Positions 4,982 to 6,155 of a stretch of DNA of 6,155 bases are shown piece after piece. Each line of letters begins with the position of its first letter. Position 1 is the stretch's first letter. The DNA lies in assembly GCA_910577215.1 (NCBI GenBank), contig CAJTMQ010000003.1, positions 59,693 to 65,847 of the forward strand. Reading direction: 5' to 3'. Both the position numbers and the translations under genes were made by a program. Under the pieces are notes generated by a model. It saw only the letters and a program-made list of their open reading frames with translations. It made no database searches and had not been told where the DNA came from. The stretch is from an uncultured Eubacterium sp. (GTDB taxonomy: Bacteria > Bacillota > Clostridia > Oscillospirales > Acutalibacteraceae).

Positions 4982-6144
4982 TGTTTAATATCAAAACCTT
5001 AAATAAAATTTCAGATGTAGGTCTTTCAAAGTTTGATACAGCCAAATATGTATATGGTGACAGTGTTGAAAATCCAGATGCAGTTATGGTGCGTTCTGCA
5101 TCCATGCACGATATGGAAATGCCGCAGTCTCTTCTTGCAATTGCAAGAGCAGGTGCAGGTGTTAACAATATTCCTGTAGCTGACTGCACGGATAAGGGTA
5201 TTGTTGTTTTCAATACACCGGGTGCAAATGCAAATGCTGTTAAGGAGCTTGTTATTTGCGGCCTTCTTCTTTCAAGCCGTAAGATTACAAAGGCTATTGA
5301 ATGGTGCAAAACAATTAAGAATGATGAAAATGTAAGCAAAAGCGTTGAAAAGGGTAAATCGGCATTTGCAGGTCCTGAAATCAAGGGCAAAACACTTGCG
5401 GTTATAGGTCTTGGTGCTATCGGCAGACTTGTTGCAAACGCAGCAGTTGATCTTGGTATGAATGTTATCGGTTACGATCCGTTCCTTTCAGATGCAGCAG
5501 CGCAGACTCTTAAAAAAGAGGTTGCAGTGAACAATAATCTTGATGAGCTTTTCCCTGTTGCAGATTATATCACCGTTCACGTTCCGCTTACTCCTGAAAC
5601 GAAAGAGCTCATCTGCGCAGCAAACATTGAAAAGATGAAAAATACAGTAAGAATTCTCAATTTTGCACGCGGTGATCTTGCAAACAGTGCAGATATTATT
5701 TCTGCCCTTGAAGATGGCAGAATGGCTGCATATGTAACAGATTTTCCGTCTGCAGAGCTTATTGATGTGGATGGTGTTATCGCACTTCCTCATCTTGGTG
5801 CTTCAACACCCGAGAGTGAGGAAAACTGCGCATCTATGGGTGCATTTGAACTTGTTGATTTTCTTGAAAACGGCAATATTAAAAACTCTGTTAATATGCC
5901 TGCAGTTTCAACAGACAGATGCGGTGTTGCAAGAATTACGGTGATTCATAAGAATCAGCCGAATATGATTGCAACGATTACTGACACAATCAGCAAGGAC
6001 GGCATTAATATTGCAAACTTTGAGGATAAAAACCGCGGTGAGATTGCTTACAGTATTATTGATACGGATTCTGATGTTTCAGAAGCAGTTGTTGATGATA
6101 TTAAAAAGATAGACGGTGTTATCAGAATCAGAGTTATCAAATAA
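4981..6144 (+). CDS. serA: D-3-phosphoglycerate dehydrogenase, short form with ACT domain
   Basis: NAD-dependent oxidation of 3-phosphoglycerate to 3-phosphohydroxypyruvate, the first and committed step of serine synthesis and the supplier of SerC's substrate; cytoplasmic. The 387 residues contain the substrate-binding region with RAGAGVNNI (56-64) and NTPGANANAVKEL (78-90), the nucleotide-binding VIGLGAIG (141-148) ending in Asp166 of GYDPF, and the catalytic triad Arg230 (NFARGDL), Glu259 and His271 (LPHLGAST). A C-terminal ACT domain spans about 316-387. The ACT segment VIHKNQPN (321-328) and INIANF (342-347) aligns with HIHENRPG and VNIAAQ of E. coli SerA, keeping the His and Asn residues that bind serine; feedback inhibition is therefore inferred. 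It lacks the extra ASB domain of long forms. The start is set by AGGAGG and the serC overlap. SerB is not in the window. Confidence 0.96.
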   Translation: MFNIKTLNKISDVGLSKFDTAKYVYGDSVENPDAVMVRSASMHDMEMPQSLLAIARAGAGVNNIPVADCTDKGIVVFNTPGANANAVKELVICGLLLSSRKITKAIEWCKTIKNDENVSKSVEKGKSAFAGPEIKGKTLAVIGLGAIGRLVANAAVDLGMNVIGYDPFLSDAAAQTLKKEVAVNNNLDELFPVADYITVHVPLTPETKELICAANIEKMKNTVRILNFARGDLANSADIISALEDGRMAAYVTDFPSAELIDVDGVIALPHLGASTPESEENCASMGAFELVDFLENGNIKNSVNMPAVSTDRCGVARITVIHKNQPNMIATITDTISKDGINIANFEDKNRGEIAYSIIDTDSDVSEAVVDDIKKIDGVIRIRVIK

Positions 6145-6155
6145 AATTTTATAGT

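Noticed and set aside
4950..5390. 146-codon open frame on the minus strand across the serC/serA junction
   Set aside because: It is antisense to two certain genes and has no supporting start signals; a by-product of the serA codon pattern.
6145..6155. Terminator or further gene after serA
   Set aside because: Only 11 bases remain and they show no stem or start; nothing can be concluded.

Overview
The window looks like chromosomal housekeeping DNA from a low-GC Gram-positive bacterium. It is most likely an anaerobic gut-type Clostridia member near Ruminococcus/Oscillospiraceae. The basis is AT-rich sequence and codon use, AGGAGG-type ribosome sites, sigma-A-like promoters with TTGACA/TATAAT boxes, and the neighbourhood of a DUF1934 gene with argS, which matches the ywiB-argS pair of Bacillus subtilis. 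The family-level placement is inference. No mobile element, CRISPR array, rRNA or tRNA was seen.

Left half (1-2708, minus strand): one tightly packed operon, read right to left. Its order is ddl (D-Ala-D-Ala ligase), murI (glutamate racemase), a ywiB-like DUF1934 gene, then the first 75 codons of argS (arginyl-tRNA synthetase), which runs out of the window at base 1. ddl and murI overlap by one base (TAATG), murI and the DUF1934 gene are 9 bases apart, and argS follows after 21 bases. ddl and murI supply the two D-amino-acid inputs to the peptidoglycan stem peptide, the D-Ala-D-Ala end and D-Glu. A TTGAAT/TGC-TAAAAT promoter lies about 110 bases before ddl, and the leader contains a strong hairpin.

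Centre (2565-3895): a divergent intergenic region carries back-to-back promoters, both with extended -10 elements. The rightward one drives a 280-residue protein of unknown function, and a perfect TTGTAAC-TTT-GTTACAA palindrome covers its expected transcription start. A clear rho-independent terminator follows the gene. The next gap holds two inverted repeats and then a near-consensus promoter.

Right half (3896-6144, plus strand): serC and serA, joined by another TAATG overlap, encode two of the three steps from 3-phosphoglycerate to serine. SerA is the short type with a C-terminal ACT domain whose serine-binding residues appear intact, so feedback inhibition by serine is expected. The window ends 11 bases after serA, so a further operon member cannot be excluded.

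No unmistakable new system is present. The points most worth a second look are the unrecognised 280-residue protein with its own operator-like palindrome, the palindromes upstream of serC, the ddl leader hairpin, and a Cys-Gly-Thr in place of the usual Cys-Asn-Thr at the glutamate racemase active site.
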